This document shows positions 1 through 8,886 of a stretch of DNA of 64,000 nt, one piece after another. The notes beneath the pieces are model-generated. The model did no database searches. It was not told where the DNA came from and worked only from the letters and a program-made list of their open reading frames with translations. The stretch is taken from assembly GCA_910583885.1 (NCBI GenBank), contig CAJUAC010000003.1, forward strand, positions 1 to 64,000, given 5' to 3'. The first letter of the stretch is position 1; every line of letters begins with the position of its first letter. This DNA is from an uncultured Oscillospiraceae bacterium. Lineage in GTDB: Bacteria > Bacillota > Clostridia > Oscillospirales > Oscillospiraceae. The translations under genes were made by a program, and so were the position numbers.

Positions 1-52
1 GGTGACACTTCGGGTATGAACCGAATGCTCTAGCCAACTGAGCTACGCCGCC
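1..52 (-). tRNA. tRNA-Met (CAT), 3' part cut by window edge
   Basis: Read on the minus strand the sequence starts GGCGGCGTAGCTCAGTTGG, with a normal D arm and an anticodon stem TTCGG/CCGAA around the loop TTCATAC, giving anticodon CAT. The T arm and 3' acceptor end lie outside the window. CAT could also be the Ile2 tRNA precursor; the loop alone does not settle this, but Met is the simpler call. Confidence 0.85.
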
Positions 53-497
53 ATAAAACCCTTGACTGACTAAGCAAGACATAGTATACAGGAAAAGTCT
101 GTATTTGTCAATAGGGTAAATACTATTTTTTTATTGACTTTATAGACGGAAACCGTCTCATGACTTCTCTCAAGCCGTCCCTTATAGGAAGCGGCAGAAA
201 TCCTAGTTTTACGGTGATTAAGGAAGTATAGAAACTAACTATCATCAACGCTGACAAACAGGGTGCAAGTAAGAGCAGAGAACACATCACTTTCATTAGT
301 GGTCGATTCTCTGCTTTTCTGTTACGCAATAGAACGTCGTTTTTGAGGGCAGACATATAAAAACCCTCGCCCCATCATTTCATCGCCCGCAAAACCGCAT
401 AAATCAAGGACAACATAACCTCTGTTGCGTAACAAGCCCCATAATAAATTGAGGGAGAAAGCAGTCTGCTGATTTCTCCCTCTTGACTGCCCATAAG

Positions 498-565
498 CAA
501 AGGCAGGAAAAGCTGTCAAGGGCGCAAAACGCGAAGTTTACCCTTGACAGCTTTTCCTGTCTTTG
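498..565. repeat. Long inverted repeat (25-bp stem, 18-nt loop)
   Basis: Positions 498-522 and 541-565 are reverse complements apart from one G-T pair; the inner 19 bp (504-522 with 541-559) are perfect. The loop is 18 nt and no T-run follows on either strand, so it is not a classical terminator. It sits in an otherwise gene-poor 650-bp stretch between tRNA-Met and the lipoprotein gene and is best read as debris of a mobile element (inference). In the rest of 53-708 I see no convincing intact gene. Confidence 0.6.
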
Positions 566-572
566 TTACTTC

Positions 573-713
573 CTATCGGTCGAAGCGGAATTTCAACATA
601 GCTTCAATCAGTTTAACCTTTAATCTGTCCTGTATATCGTCATTGATATGCCCCTTGTATACAGATAGGTATTTGATGTGTGCGGTGTAGTGCCGCAAGC
701 ATAGGGATTCAAT
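573..713 (-). pseudogene. C-terminal gene fragment of unknown parent
   Basis: The minus strand holds an open frame of about 46 codons bounded by an in-frame stop upstream and ending at the TAG at 573-575. Its sequence is protein-like: IESLCLRHYTAH, then a basic/hydrophobic helix with DDIQDRLKVKLIEAMLKF and the end FRFDR. There is no start codon or ribosome binding site. I read it as the tail of a decayed gene, perhaps from an integrative element given the nearby inverted repeat and tRNA. The parent family is not recognised. Confidence 0.4.
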
Positions 714-1302
714 TCACCAATGTTATGATAAAGACGTCAGACGATTCAAAATTGCTGTCATCAATATGCCCATTATATAGGACCCAATAGACATGGTCCT
801 GGTATGAATATTCCGCAATGTATTCAAATTGCTGCAATGTAATCTGCCGGTCCTCCTCTGCCAGCAGCCTGTCCCTTGTATGGTCAGTCACCAGATACAG
901 CTTGTCTGTCCGGTCGTCATATAGGATATCGTACAGGAACAGGTCCCCCTCCGATGTGTTTTGTGCTACCCGCACAAATGAGGCCCGTTTCTCTGCGCAG
1001 CCCTCCATAAATTCGCCATACAACCCATCATTATGGACCATCGCCCCGATGACAAAGCATTGATCCTTTTGCGCGTCAAAAGAATCGTAGGCCTCCCCTA
1101 AGGTACGGATATCACGTCCTTTTGTCCATTCGGTGCTGTAAAAATCATCTAAGCTCTGTATGGATGTAGCTGCCTCATCCGTGCTGCTGCTGATGCCAAG
1201 CTCCTGGCCTCCAGCATCCTCTTGCCTGCCAGCGGCAGCACAAGCCGCTATCACCGTGCTGGCAAAGATCAGACAGGCGATCCATAAGCATTTCTTTTGC
1301 AT
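709..1302 (-). CDS. Small secreted lipoprotein of unknown function
   Basis: A 197-residue protein with a lipoprotein signal: MQKK, a hydrophobic segment of about 14 residues, then VIAAC as lipobox, so the mature protein is probably lipid-anchored outside the membrane. I start it at the ATG at 1302 because an AGGAGG sits 4 nt upstream; a longer reading frame exists but its start lacks this site. The mature part is acidic, with a pattern ending in a beta-rich region (EGDLFLYDILYDDRTDKL) loosely like clostridial and bacillar DUF4362-type lipoproteins; this resemblance is weak. It stands alone, divergent from the surface protein gene at 1611. Function unknown. Confidence 0.75.
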   Translation of the reverse strand: MQKKCLWIACLIFASTVIAACAAAGRQEDAGGQELGISSSTDEAATSIQSLDDFYSTEWTKGRDIRTLGEAYDSFDAQKDQCFVIGAMVHNDGLYGEFMEGCAEKRASFVRVAQNTSEGDLFLYDILYDDRTDKLYLVTDHTRDRLLAEEDRQITLQQFEYIAEYSYQDHVYWVLYNGHIDDSNFESSDVFIITLVN

Positions 1303-1505
1303 GAGACCTCCTCGCGGTAGATTGATTTCCTGGGCGGTATGGGGCTTTGCCGCAGGCCCTCCTACCATGCAGGCCTGCCCTGGGCGCCGGGAGCTACATG
1401 GAAAACTACTTCCCAGGCCGGCATAATCATATTATAGCCCCCCGTTATATGGAAATCAACCGGGATTCCGGCGTTTTCCAAGCCTGCCATCCTCCGATGG
1501 CTAAG

Positions 1506-1534
1506 TTGACAAAGAAACTGGCAGATGATATACT
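1506..1534 (+). promoter_or_regulatory. Sigma-70 type promoter for the SLH surface protein
   Basis: TTGACA at 1506-1511 and TATACT at 1529-1534 with a 17-bp spacer, about 75 bp before the TTG start at 1611. This is a near-consensus vegetative promoter. The rest of the 1303-1610 gap holds nothing else recognisable apart from the palindrome at 1544-1571. Confidence 0.75.
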
Positions 1535-1543
1535 CATTCTGTT

Positions 1544-1571
1544 AATTTATGGTCGCTCTGAACCATAAATT
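1544..1571. promoter_or_regulatory. Palindrome just downstream of the promoter (possible operator)
   Basis: AATTTATGGT (1544-1553) and ACCATAAATT (1562-1571) form a perfect 10-bp inverted repeat with an 8-nt gap, placed right where transcription from the 1506-1534 promoter would begin. The spacing of about 18 bp between arm centres fits a dimeric repressor site, but a 5'-UTR hairpin is equally possible. The regulator is unknown. Confidence 0.5.
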
Positions 1572-1610
1572 GCCCTATCCCCAAACACTATCAATAAGGA
1601 GGTTAACAGT

Positions 1611-4600
1611 TTGACACAGCGAGTTCTTTCGACCGCTTTGGCACTGTGTATGTGCATGTCTGCCACACCGAATGCATACGCACGGCAGGAATCCCCTCCC
1701 CCACAAAAGAGCGTCCTCTCCGTGGGATTCCCCGCTCATCCGGTCCCCTATGCGGAGGAGGCCGTCCCCACACCGCAGGAAGCCTACGAGGCCATGATCG
1801 CCCTGCGGGAGGATTCACGCTATCTGGAGGGGACGCCTTGGACCAATGATACCCCCTATTCACTCAGCAACGCATATTATTGGAAGGGCGGCGTGATCGA
1901 CGGGAACGTCAAAAGCGGCGTAGGCTGTGCCGCTTTTGCCTTCATCCTCAGCGATGAAGCCTTTGGGAACCTGCCCGCAAGGATGTCCTCCAATTTTAAA
2001 TTCTCCGATGTAAAGGTGGGGGATATCCTGCGTGTAGACGGTGGCAGCCACACAGTGATTGTCCTCCAGGTCAGCGATTCCGGTGTGACCATTGCGGAAG
2101 GGAACTACAACGGGAGCGTCCACTGGGGCCGCGGGATGAGCGCCGCCGAGGTTGAGGCCGCTGACAGTCTTGTCACCCGCTACCCGGAAGGCTATATCCC
2201 ACCGGATGACCCCACTGCCAACGATCCGTTGGAAGAGGGCACCCTTGAGGGCGGGCTTACCTGGCTGCTGACAAAATCGGGTACGCTTACAATCTCCGGC
2301 AATGGCGCTATGCCGGACTTCACTTCTTCCTCTGAGCAACCCTGGTCTGCAGGCAATATCTTGAAAATTGTCATTGAGGATGGCGTGACGAATGTAGGCT
2401 CCTGCGCCTTTTGGGGCAGCAAGGCCCTCAGCGTAAGGATCCCTGCCAGCGTAGAGACCATCGGCACCCATGCTTTCCGCGCCAGCTCGCTTCTGGCTGT
2501 CACCATTCCCTCCAGTGTAAAGACCATTGAGGACAGCGCCTTCCGTGAATGCAAGAATCTTATCTCCGCCACCATCCCTGAAGGGGTAGAAACCATTGGC
2601 GGAAATGCGTTCCGCGCCTGTACGGCGCTTACATCCATCGTCCTCCCCGCCAGCGTTGGGAACGTGGGGGCCGCCGCATTTATGGACTGCCGGGAGATGA
2701 CACAGGCAGCCTTTGTTTCCGGCAGCAATACCGTACAGATGGGAGACAATCTGTTCACGGAGTGCTGGAAGCTGTCAAACGTGACACTGCCGGCCCAAAT
2801 AGACCGTATTAGCGATGGAATGTTCATGAACTGCCTGATGCTCACCACGCTGAAAATCCCGCAGGGTGCGGAGAGTATCGGAGAGAGGGCGTTTGCTTCC
2901 TGCTCCATGTTGGCCTCGGTCGCGATCCCTGAGAGCGTAACGCAAATCTGGACCGCTGCATTTGCAAACTGCGGCGTTACGGATATATACTTTAGCGGCA
3001 ATGAAGCGCAGTGGAAGAGCATATCCAAAATGGGAGACACGTTGGAAACAAAAACCATCCACTACAATAGCACGCTCCCTGACCCGGATCCCACGCCCGA
3101 TCCAGACCCGGATCCCAATCCTGACCCTAACCCTAACCCTGACCCCAACCCGGATCACACCCATTCGTGGGGCAATGGTACCGTCACGACCCCGGCAGGC
3201 TGCACATCCTCCGGCACACTGACCTACACCTGCTCCGACTGCGGCGATACCAAGACGGAAACCATTTCTGCCACAGGACACAGCTATGAGGATGTAACGG
3301 AAGATGCCACCTGCACAAAAGCTGGCAGGACGGCCTCTACCTGCTCCAAGTGTGGCGATATCCGATCCGAAAAAATTATTCCCGCCAAAGGTCATCTCTT
3401 TGTTCCGATTCCTGGTGACACTGACGGTCTTTATCAGTGCGAGAACGAATCGGGTATGGTCGTTTCCTCCATCCTCAAAGAAAGCTATGAGGCGGTGGTA
3501 ACGTCAGATGTGGCTCTGTCTGATTCCACTTATCAAATTGAGTCGGATGCAGACGCAAAACAGTATGTTCTCAATATTTTACGCGCTGTTGTGCCCGAAA
3601 GCGTCTCTCTTACCATCACTACAATCGAGTATATACCACCGACTCAGGCCGAGACGGGCAAGTATGTCTACACCGTAACCATTTCCTTAAATACACGGGC
3701 GTTGACCCCTGCCACCGAACTGACTACCAAACCGCTGACCGTAACCATTCCCAAATTACCTGGCTCCACTACGCCTCCGCCCCCTGCCCCTACCCCAGAC
3801 CCTGATCCTACCCCAGACCATTCCTCCAGTTCCAGCTGGGCAGATACCAATTATATTTCCATCCCCAAATCTCCCGGCGGCAGTGTTGTTTCCAGCATCC
3901 GCTTCGCCGAGGAGGGCGAGCGGGTCACATTCTCTGTCCATCCGGACGCAGGGTATGAGCTGTCTGAATTGACTGTTTCTACAGCCCGGGGCCGGGATCT
4001 ATCTGTACGGGATTTGGGAGATAACCGGTTCAGTTTTACCATGCCCAACAACCGGGTTACGATTGAAGCGGTATTTGCTGAGCTTGCCTCCGAGGCTACT
4101 CAGCCGGACAGCACGCCCAGCGGCGATTCTTTCTCCGGCCTGGGAACCCCCGGTATTTCGGGCATTGCCCTGAACCCGTCGCCTATGCCCTTCACGGATG
4201 TGTCCGTATCGGATTGGTACTATCATAGTGTTGACTATGTCTGGAAACATTACCTGATGAGCGGTACTTCCGATACACACTTCGCCCCCAACCAAACTAC
4301 CAGCCGTGCTATGATTTGGACAATTCTCGCCCGGATGCATCATATCCGCACGGATATCAATTCCAGCGGCACCTGGTACGAAAAGGGGATGCTGTGGGCC
4401 ATAGAACAGGGGATAACTGACGGTTCAAACCCCATGGGGAACATCACACGCGAACAGCTCGCCGTTATGCTCTGGCGGAATGCCGGGAAAGCCAACAGCG
4501 GCGGCAGCCTTGACCGTTTCAGCGATGCCGCTGACGTCAGCAGCTACGCTGTCAGTGCTGTGCAGTGGGCTGTCAGCTGCGGGATCCTCCAGGGGAGCGA

Positions 4601-4679
4601 TGGACGCTTGAATCCCCAGGGGACCGCTACCCGCGCAGAAGTTGCCGCCATGGTGATGCGCTCTGCTTCCAACACTTAA
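1611..4679 (+). CDS. Large S-layer-anchored surface protein with thiol hydrolase-like, BspA repeat and SLH domains
   Basis: 1022 residues starting at a TTG with AAGGAGG 7 nt upstream. Order of parts: signal peptide (about 1-25, ending NAYA); a CHAP/NlpC-like domain at about 55-195 with Cys106 (GVGCAAF), His147 (GSHTVIVL) and Asn165 as a likely catalytic set; BspA-type leucine-rich repeats (LRR_5) at about 205-475; a Pro-Asp/Asn linker; two CSDCGDT/CSKCGDI cysteine repeats; beta-rich segments; a second Pro-rich linker; and three SLH domains in the last 190 residues (FTDVSVSDWYY, WYEKGMLWAIEQG, FSDAADVSSYAVSAVQWAV). SLH domains bind pyruvylated wall polymer, so it sits on the cell surface. Likely roles are peptidoglycan or peptide cleavage plus adhesion; the substrate is unknown. 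It has its own promoter and is transcribed towards the glycosylation island, ending at a strong terminator. Confidence 0.85.
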   Translation: MTQRVLSTALALCMCMSATPNAYARQESPPPQKSVLSVGFPAHPVPYAEEAVPTPQEAYEAMIALREDSRYLEGTPWTNDTPYSLSNAYYWKGGVIDGNVKSGVGCAAFAFILSDEAFGNLPARMSSNFKFSDVKVGDILRVDGGSHTVIVLQVSDSGVTIAEGNYNGSVHWGRGMSAAEVEAADSLVTRYPEGYIPPDDPTANDPLEEGTLEGGLTWLLTKSGTLTISGNGAMPDFTSSSEQPWSAGNILKIVIEDGVTNVGSCAFWGSKALSVRIPASVETIGTHAFRASSLLAVTIPSSVKTIEDSAFRECKNLISATIPEGVETIGGNAFRACTALTSIVLPASVGNVGAAAFMDCREMTQAAFVSGSNTVQMGDNLFTECWKLSNVTLPAQIDRISDGMFMNCLMLTTLKIPQGAESIGERAFASCSMLASVAIPESVTQIWTAAFANCGVTDIYFSGNEAQWKSISKMGDTLETKTIHYNSTLPDPDPTPDPDPDPNPDPNPNPDPNPDHTHSWGNGTVTTPAGCTSSGTLTYTCSDCGDTKTETISATGHSYEDVTEDATCTKAGRTASTCSKCGDIRSEKIIPAKGHLFVPIPGDTDGLYQCENESGMVVSSILKESYEAVVTSDVALSDSTYQIESDADAKQYVLNILRAVVPESVSLTITTIEYIPPTQAETGKYVYTVTISLNTRALTPATELTTKPLTVTIPKLPGSTTPPPPAPTPDPDPTPDHSSSSSWADTNYISIPKSPGGSVVSSIRFAEEGERVTFSVHPDAGYELSELTVSTARGRDLSVRDLGDNRFSFTMPNNRVTIEAVFAELASEATQPDSTPSGDSFSGLGTPGISGIALNPSPMPFTDVSVSDWYYHSVDYVWKHYLMSGTSDTHFAPNQTTSRAMIWTILARMHHIRTDINSSGTWYEKGMLWAIEQGITDGSNPMGNITREQLAVMLWRNAGKANSGGSLDRFSDAADVSSYAVSAVQWAVSCGILQGSDGRLNPQGTATRAEVAAMVMRSASNT

Positions 4680-4729
4680 ACAGCAGAGTGTGGATATCCC
4701 CATTTTTGTGGCACAGATATTTTTAATGT

Positions 4730-4772
4730 AAAAGGGAATCCCCGCTGCCAAAGGCAGCGGGGATTCCCTTTT
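4730..4772. terminator. Bidirectional terminator between converging genes
   Basis: A perfect 20-bp stem (4730-4749 with 4753-4772) with a 3-nt loop. The stem begins AAAAGGG and ends CCCTTTT, so it gives a U-tract in either direction. It lies between the plus-strand SLH protein and the end of the minus-strand island. Confidence 0.9.
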
Positions 4773-4797
4773 ATAAAGAACCTATGGGGATAACATT

Positions 4798-5835
4798 TTA
4801 TACCATATCCCAAGTTAAAATCGTGTCTTTGGAGATGTCCATCTTGATCGGTTTTCCCAAGACAACATCGATAAGTTGTGGGGAAATACCGGTCCCCGGC
4901 CGCTTGGGTATCAAATCGCCTGGTTGCAGCAGCTCACCAGCGTTCATATCCCTTGTCAGGACCAATGAACGCCGCGCCTCCCTGCGCGGGATCTTCTCGC
5001 ACGCCAAAACGGTTTTTTCCGGCCTTCCCAGGATCGTATCAATCCATTTGAAATTCTGAATTGCCTTTTGAAAATCAGAGGGATCTCCCGCATGGTAGTG
5101 ATCGTTTCCCGGCAAAGATTTATCCAATGTAAAGTGCTTTTCAATCACTTCTGCACCAAGGAGATATGCCGCAGACAATGTTACCATATGCTCATCCGGT
5201 GATGCATGGTCACTAAATCCAATCCGGGCATCTGGGAACGTATTTTTCAGAACATTCATCACATTCAAATTTACGTCAGCTGGAATGGTCGGATACGATA
5301 AAACACAGTGCATCAGGACAATGTCCTTGCAGCCCGCCCTCTTTATAGCACGGACCGCTTCTTCGACCTCAGACAAATATGCTGCACCAGTTGACAGATA
5401 GACCGGCTTCCCTTTGCCGGCAATATACTCGATGAATGGTATATTGGATAGATCTGATGAGCTAATTTTATAAAAGTCAACCAAATCCTCCAGATAATCT
5501 GCCGCCGCATAATCGAATGGGGTAGCGGAGAAGTCCAATCCCCTTGCATGTGTATAATCACATAACTTTTTGTAATCAGACGCATCAAAGCTATCATATC
5601 TCAAGAATAGTTCAAACTGGTTTTTTGCCGGTTCCTTGTCCGTATCCCAGTAGGCCGGCGAGTGTTTGGAGGCTATTGTTTCCGCTTTATAGGACTGAAA
5701 TTTTGCGCAGTTCACCCCTGCTTCCGCAGCTCTGTCAATATATAGCTTTGCCGCTTCCAGCGGTGTAATCCCCAACACCTTCGCTGTGTCAAAAAAGTTT
5801 ACGCCCATCTCAGCAATTACATAGGGTTTCTTCAT
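4798..5835 (-). CDS. neuB: NeuB-family nonulosonic acid synthase (sialic/legionaminic/pseudaminic type)
   Basis: 345 residues, the normal length for NeuB/PseI/LegI. These enzymes condense phosphoenolpyruvate with an N-acetylated six-carbon sugar to make a nine-carbon ulosonic acid. An N-terminal TIM barrel (AEMGVNFF, CAKFQSY, ATPFDYAAADYLE, YKISSSDLSN, GFSDHA, EKHFTLDK) is followed by a C-terminal SAF antifreeze-like domain from about residue 280 (RREARRSLVLTRDMNAGE). It is the last gene of the island. A CMP-transferase/PseG fusion lies two genes upstream, so the product is probably pseudaminic- or legionaminic-like rather than Neu5Ac; sequence alone does not decide. The genes making its sugar substrate (PseB/C/H or LegB/C/H) are not recognisable in the window. 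Confidence 0.9.
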   Translation of the reverse strand: MKKPYVIAEMGVNFFDTAKVLGITPLEAAKLYIDRAAEAGVNCAKFQSYKAETIASKHSPAYWDTDKEPAKNQFELFLRYDSFDASDYKKLCDYTHARGLDFSATPFDYAAADYLEDLVDFYKISSSDLSNIPFIEYIAGKGKPVYLSTGAAYLSEVEEAVRAIKRAGCKDIVLMHCVLSYPTIPADVNLNVMNVLKNTFPDARIGFSDHASPDEHMVTLSAAYLLGAEVIEKHFTLDKSLPGNDHYHAGDPSDFQKAIQNFKWIDTILGRPEKTVLACEKIPRREARRSLVLTRDMNAGELLQPGDLIPKRPGTGISPQLIDVVLGKPIKMDISKDTILTWDMV

Positions 5836-5912
5836 TTGTTGTTCCTCGCCTTTCCAATCTATGGCCCCATGCAGGCCATCCTCAGGCTACTGGGTTACTG
5901 CCCGTAAAAGTA

Positions 5913-7013
5913 TTATCGGGATAGCGCTTGTCTCTCTAACAGCTTTAGAAATTGCTGCATCCTTTTATAATAAAACTGGATATTAGAATATGCATTCCTA
6001 TATTGCAAAAAATTACTGTCCGCAATGTATTGCAGATAATCGTCAATCGACTTGATAAAATCATCTAACTCGTTTGACAAAATACCTGTCTTCGCAATGT
6101 CATTATATGGCCGCAAGGTTATATTTTGAATGCCTAACGCGCCGTTAACACCTGCACCCCTGGCATCCTCATTGACTAATATAGATATATTGCCTCTGCT
6201 CAGATTGTAAATATGTGCATGTACGCGAAATCCTATATGCAGGCTACAGTCATCATATACAGAAAACCCATCGGCTTTTCCGGTTATATCCACATACCCC
6301 AGATCATATTCTTTCAAAAAACTTTCTTCTACCAGCTCTTCTTTTCCATCCAGCAGGCGGTGAAACACCAGTTGGATCGAAGCCTTTGGATAGTTCTCCC
6401 TCAAGTAAGTGGCCATTACCTTCATAAACGGGACTGTTATTGGGCTGCCGCGCCCCGGGTCAGAAATGCAAATTTTGGGATAGTCCGCCTTCGTTTGCTG
6501 GAGGCGCGGTACTTCTTCCTGCACTAGTGTATCAATATGCTCCAAATCATACCAAGCGGGGCATCCTGTCATCATCATATTTTCAAAGCCTTGGTTTTTG
6601 AGGAAATGCAAACTATCCCAATCTCTACAGCCTAAAGGCACATTGCTTCTTTCTATATACTGTAGGAATGCCTGGGTCTGGGTAGAAAATTTCACATGAT
6701 AGAGCTCCTCAGCTAACACCGTTTTTCCCCACCAGCCCCATCCCATAATAGCGGCAGGTACCGTCAGTTTTTCTAAATCAGATACAAACGGCATGTGATT
6801 GGGATATATATGAACCTGATATCCAGGCCCGCCCCCAAAGACAATCAAATCATAACGGTTCAATTCATCCACTTTGCTGTTATAACAGATATTCCTTTTA
6901 AAAATATGAACCTCAGCGTCAGCAACAAATTTTTCAAGGAGCTCTTTGCTCCTCTTTTCTATCAGGAAATCACCTGCATTTACATAACCGCCGCTCATCA
7001 AAGCAATTCGCAA
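5913..7013 (-). CDS. Polysaccharide pyruvyl transferase family protein
   Basis: 366 residues. The start is a TTG (7013) with AGGGGGG 7 nt upstream; no better in-frame start exists. The fold signals are those of the PS_pyruv_trans family, which adds pyruvate ketals (or acts as a related GT-B transferase): an N-terminal GDFLIEKRS, FGGGPGYQ at about 60, MGWGWWGK at about 90, and the late CSLHIGFRVHAHI motif, matching the family's SxRxH region. It is likely cytoplasmic, acting on a nucleotide- or lipid-linked glycan of the island. It sits between neuB and the PseG fusion. The acceptor is unknown. Confidence 0.75.
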   Translation of the reverse strand: MRIALMSGGYVNAGDFLIEKRSKELLEKFVADAEVHIFKRNICYNSKVDELNRYDLIVFGGGPGYQVHIYPNHMPFVSDLEKLTVPAAIMGWGWWGKTVLAEELYHVKFSTQTQAFLQYIERSNVPLGCRDWDSLHFLKNQGFENMMMTGCPAWYDLEHIDTLVQEEVPRLQQTKADYPKICISDPGRGSPITVPFMKVMATYLRENYPKASIQLVFHRLLDGKEELVEESFLKEYDLGYVDITGKADGFSVYDDCSLHIGFRVHAHIYNLSRGNISILVNEDARGAGVNGALGIQNITLRPYNDIAKTGILSNELDDFIKSIDDYLQYIADSNFLQYRNAYSNIQFYYKRMQQFLKLLERQALSR

Positions 7014-7064
7014 AGCATATCCCCCCTAACGTCCTCCATGTACGTTTATCCCGCTCTTTTTCAG

Positions 7065-8666
7065 TCATAGATTTTGGATCAAGCTCATCACCCGTCCACG
7101 GCCGTTACGCAAATCGTGCTGCAACAACATATCCTGAAAACGCTGGCGGCTCTCCTGGGACATCTCAAAATACATCTTTATGGTTGTCTCAATGACCTCG
7201 TCCGGAGGGTTCAATCCTATGTAAGAAAACCCGTTTTCATTGCAGATAACCCCATGCTCTTCCTCCCGCTTATTTTGAGCCATAGCGATTGTTGGGATTC
7301 CCAACATCGCCAATTCGTATCCAGTACGTCCTCTGGATGTGATCCCCACATCACAGCTAGTCATCAATTCTGGCATATTTACGACATCATAGAGTACAGT
7401 GATGTTTGGAAACATATTGTATTCCATCAGCTGATCTACATTGCACTTAGCACGTCCGAGGGCTACCACAAATTCATAGTTTTTGTAGCTCTTCTGACTG
7501 ATAATCGACAGAAGCCTGTCCGAGTAGTTTTGCGGATCCGAACCACCAAAGCAGATAAAAACCTTTTTGACCTGTTCTTTAATGGGGATTGGCCTATAAA
7601 GCATGAACATCTTATTGGCAATAAAATATTGAGCCCCAGCTTTTACCTGTGGCAGCTCTGCATATCTATAAAGGGCATTAAACACCAAGTCAGCTTTTAT
7701 CGCCCCTTCCCCGCCATCTTCAAAGTTTACTATTTTGGCATCAGGAAGTATTGAACGGAGCCCAGCCATATAATCGATGGAAGTACCCGAAATATCATTA
7801 ATGAATATGGTATATTGCTCCCTTTTGCAGTAGCTAAACAATTCATCAATCCCATTCACAGGCTTCAGGTTATGCATTGTATTCCCAAAAACACGCTTAT
7901 CCGTCTGATTGACATCGTAGTAAATATCAGGCTTCCCCATTAATTCATCCGCGATCTCTAAAGCCCGATAGATGTGTCCAATACCTTGTTCATGATTGCC
8001 ATTTACATAAATTGCAATCTTTTGCGGATTTAATGCTGCTTTTGCGCACAATAGATCTTCAAAAGTATCAATATCATAGCTTTCATCTGATGGGATCTCA
8101 AAAACCTCCACTTTCGGTCCAATACGGCTGCTGCTTGTCACGACAGACGCTTTTGATATTAAAAATGCTCCGGTCTCCATATAATGTGGCGGCAAATATT
8201 GCCGGTTTAAGCGTTCTGTATAATTCGGTACTACCCCTCCATCAGATACTCTCCACGAAAGATGTGGTGTATTGATAGCGGAGATCAGCGTATCTAACCC
8301 ATTTTCTATTGCATGAAGGATCGCGCGATCCAGTGTGCAGCTCTTCAGCGTAGGGGATGTCGGCTGCATTGTTATGATATAGTCATAGCCTGCGTTTGGA
8401 GGAATTGCATCAGCTATGACAGCATCCAGTGTTACGGAGTCGGCGCACAACTCTTTTCTGCGCCAGTGGCACGTCACCCCCATCTGCTCCGCTACAACCT
8501 TAACCTCCGGCGAATCTGTTGAAACAATGATATCCGTAATATATGAAGATTGAATTGCGTTGCATATCGCATAATACACAAGTGGATGGCCGCCTATGAG
8601 CCGAATATTTTTGTTGGGTATCCCGCATGATCCGCTTCTTGCTGGAATCACTGCCAAAATCTTCAT
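7065..8666 (-). CDS. CMP-nonulosonate cytidylyltransferase / PseG-like hydrolase fusion
   Basis: 533 residues from the ATG at 8666 (MKILAVIPARSGS); a GTG at 8720 with AGGAAGGG upstream is an in-frame alternative. Residues 1-225 are a NeuA/PseF-type cytidylyltransferase (IPARSGSCGIPNKN nucleotide loop, IVSTDSPEV, TMQPTSP, YDIDTFEDL). Residues about 228-533 are a GT-B fold like PseG, the UDP-sugar hydrolase of pseudaminate synthesis: EQGIGHIYRALEIA near its start, FICFGGSDPQNYS, and SRGRTGYELAMLGIPTIA. The two reactions flank the NeuB step, so fusion makes pathway sense. Either half could act on a related sugar. The 8667-8886 gap before it has no gene and may hold a promoter I cannot pin down. 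Confidence 0.85.
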   Translation of the reverse strand: MKILAVIPARSGSCGIPNKNIRLIGGHPLVYYAICNAIQSSYITDIIVSTDSPEVKVVAEQMGVTCHWRRKELCADSVTLDAVIADAIPPNAGYDYIITMQPTSPTLKSCTLDRAILHAIENGLDTLISAINTPHLSWRVSDGGVVPNYTERLNRQYLPPHYMETGAFLISKASVVTSSSRIGPKVEVFEIPSDESYDIDTFEDLLCAKAALNPQKIAIYVNGNHEQGIGHIYRALEIADELMGKPDIYYDVNQTDKRVFGNTMHNLKPVNGIDELFSYCKREQYTIFINDISGTSIDYMAGLRSILPDAKIVNFEDGGEGAIKADLVFNALYRYAELPQVKAGAQYFIANKMFMLYRPIPIKEQVKKVFICFGGSDPQNYSDRLLSIISQKSYKNYEFVVALGRAKCNVDQLMEYNMFPNITVLYDVVNMPELMTSCDVGITSRGRTGYELAMLGIPTIAMAQNKREEEHGVICNENGFSYIGLNPPDEVIETTIKMYFEMSQESRQRFQDMLLQHDLRNGRGRVMSLIQNL

Positions 8667-8886
8667 GTCCTGTTCACTCCATACGATTCCTCGGACGCAA
8701 TTTGCCGAAGCCTCTTTCACGAAAGTATCCCTTCCTCATAAAATAGTTACTTTTTTCTTTATGAAATGCAGAGCGCAGCTCTTGGTTGAGTGGCAGAAAT
8801 GTTTCTTCCACATTGTTAACGCAGCTATATTTGCTCATTCCAGCAGCATATGATGTGGAAATGGAGGAGTTTCAGAAAAAACTGTA

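Noticed and set aside
123..519. Two short minus-strand open frames (77 and 65 codons)
   Set aside because: No ribosome binding site, overlapping coordinates and composition unlike the confirmed genes; more likely debris than genes.
3080..3155. Repeated CCTGACCC/CCGGATCC units that look like a DNA repeat array
   Set aside because: They encode the Asp-Pro/Asn-Pro linker of the surface protein in frame; low-complexity coding sequence, not a CRISPR or separate repeat.
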